Below are positions 5,072 through 5,298 of a stretch of 5,298 nucleotides of DNA, in pieces. The notes under the pieces are model-generated. The model saw only the letters and a list, made by a program, of their open reading frames with translations, was not told where the DNA came from and made no database searches. The number at the start of each line of letters is the position of its first letter. Within the stretch, counting starts at the first letter, position 1. The stretch is from Chloroflexota bacterium (GTDB lineage Bacteria; Chloroflexota; Anaerolineae; Anaerolineales; Villigracilaceae), in assembly GCA_026389975.1 (NCBI GenBank), contig JAPLGV010000393.1, forward strand, positions 1-5,298. The letters are read 5' to 3'. The position numbers and the translations under genes are program-made.

Positions 5072-5224
5072 ATGATTGAATATGCCACCTCGATAAAATA
5101 CATGCTTGCAGGGTACGCGGTGATCCTCACCGTGCTTACACTTTATATCGTCAGTTTATTCATCCGCTGGCATAACCTGAAGCGGGATTTACAAACACTC
5201 AAAGAAATCCAGAAAAAAGATTAG
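5072..5224 (+). CDS. ccmD: Small CcmD-like membrane protein
   Basis: This 50-aa reading frame starts with MIEYATSIKYMLAGYAVILT, has one transmembrane helix (about 12-31), then a charged helix, RWHNLKRDLQTLKEIQKKD. It fits CcmD in size, in having a single N-out anchor with a basic amphipathic cytoplasmic tail, and in position right after ccmC. In the family CcmD binds CcmC and CcmE and is needed for release of holo-CcmE. AAGGA at 5060-5064, overlapping the last base of the ccmC stop codon, lies 7 nt before the ATG, so the two genes are likely coupled. CcmD sequences are poorly conserved; the call rests on position, topology and length. Confidence 0.82.
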   Translation: MIEYATSIKYMLAGYAVILTVLTLYIVSLFIRWHNLKRDLQTLKEIQKKD

Positions 5225-5250
5225 CAACAATGGCAAGAGTCCGCTATAAT
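5221..5250 (+). promoter_or_regulatory. Possible sigma-70 promoter overlapping the terminator
   Basis: A perfect TATAAT (5245-5250) sits in the terminator loop, and TTAGCA (5221-5226), 4 of 6 to the -35 consensus, lies 18 nt upstream. It could drive whatever starts beyond the right edge. The match may be chance, and transcription would begin inside the hairpin's 3' arm. Confidence 0.25.
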
Positions 5251-5266
5251 GATGGCGGACTCTTTT
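5235..5266 (+). terminator. Rho-independent terminator at the end of the ccm operon
   Basis: AAGAGTCCGC (5235-5244) pairs perfectly over 10 bp with GCGGACTCTT (5255-5264) around a 10-nt loop, followed by the end of a TTTT run (5263-5266). It lies 10 nt after the ccmD-like stop, as expected for the operon end. The T-tract is short, so efficiency is uncertain. Confidence 0.75.
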
Positions 5267-5298
5267 GTCAGAGATATGGGAACTCGCTTCCGGGCCGG

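Noticed and set aside
5249..5298. Start of a further gene reading MMADSFVRDMGTRFRA into the right edge
   Set aside because: Only about 16 codons, no ribosome site, and the first part lies in the terminator hairpin; an ATG at 5276 remains possible but cannot be supported.

Overview
The window is a stretch of a System I (Ccm) cytochrome c maturation operon. All real genes are on the + strand, closely packed, and end at a hairpin terminator near the right edge. Several traits point to Chloroflexota, probably Anaerolineae: the gene order ccmH, ccmG-like, zinc-ribbon protein, lipoprotein, ccmA, ccmB, ccmC, ccmD-like; a secreted lipoprotein with a long Thr/Pro/Ser linker; and heptanucleotide tandem repeats. 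This assignment is inference from gene content and protein style, not from a marker gene.

Left part (1-1408): the 3' end of ccmH, then a membrane-anchored thioredoxin (CcmG/ResA type, WCQPC active site), then a one-pass membrane protein with a CcmI-like alpha-hairpin and a C-terminal four-cysteine zinc ribbon. The three are 12 and 4 nt apart and must be co-transcribed. Together they form the thiol-reduction and apocytochrome-handling side of the pathway.

Middle (1409-2921): an 84-nt gap, then a 451-aa lipoprotein of unknown function with an extracytoplasmic beta-type domain, one transmembrane segment and a cytoplasmic tail. The tail carries a second copy of the CcmI-like hairpin seen in the zinc-ribbon protein. 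A strong imperfect inverted repeat without a T-tract fills the following 73-nt gap.

Right part (2922-5298): the haem-side module: CcmA ATPase and CcmB permease, CcmC (haem-handling WWD-type membrane protein) and a 50-aa CcmD-like protein that is easily missed because of its size. ccmA and ccmB read as one 467-codon frame. However, the -1 frame holds a convincing normal CcmA C-terminus ending in TGA, 1 nt before an ATG that fits as the ccmB start. The fusion therefore looks like the result of a single-base loss, either a real mutation or a sequence error. Immediately after that ATG lie two adjacent 7-nt repeat arrays inside the ccmB coding region, a potential frame-switching tract.

In the Ccm pathway CcmA/B power release of holo-CcmE, CcmC/D load haem on CcmE, and CcmG/H keep apocytochrome cysteines reduced and, with CcmF, ligate haem. 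CcmE and CcmF are not in the window; they may lie upstream. The oddest elements are the ccmA/ccmB junction, the heptad tract, the unknown lipoprotein sharing a motif with its neighbour, and two substitutions at family-typical residues (the CcmA Q-loop and the CcmC WWD motif).
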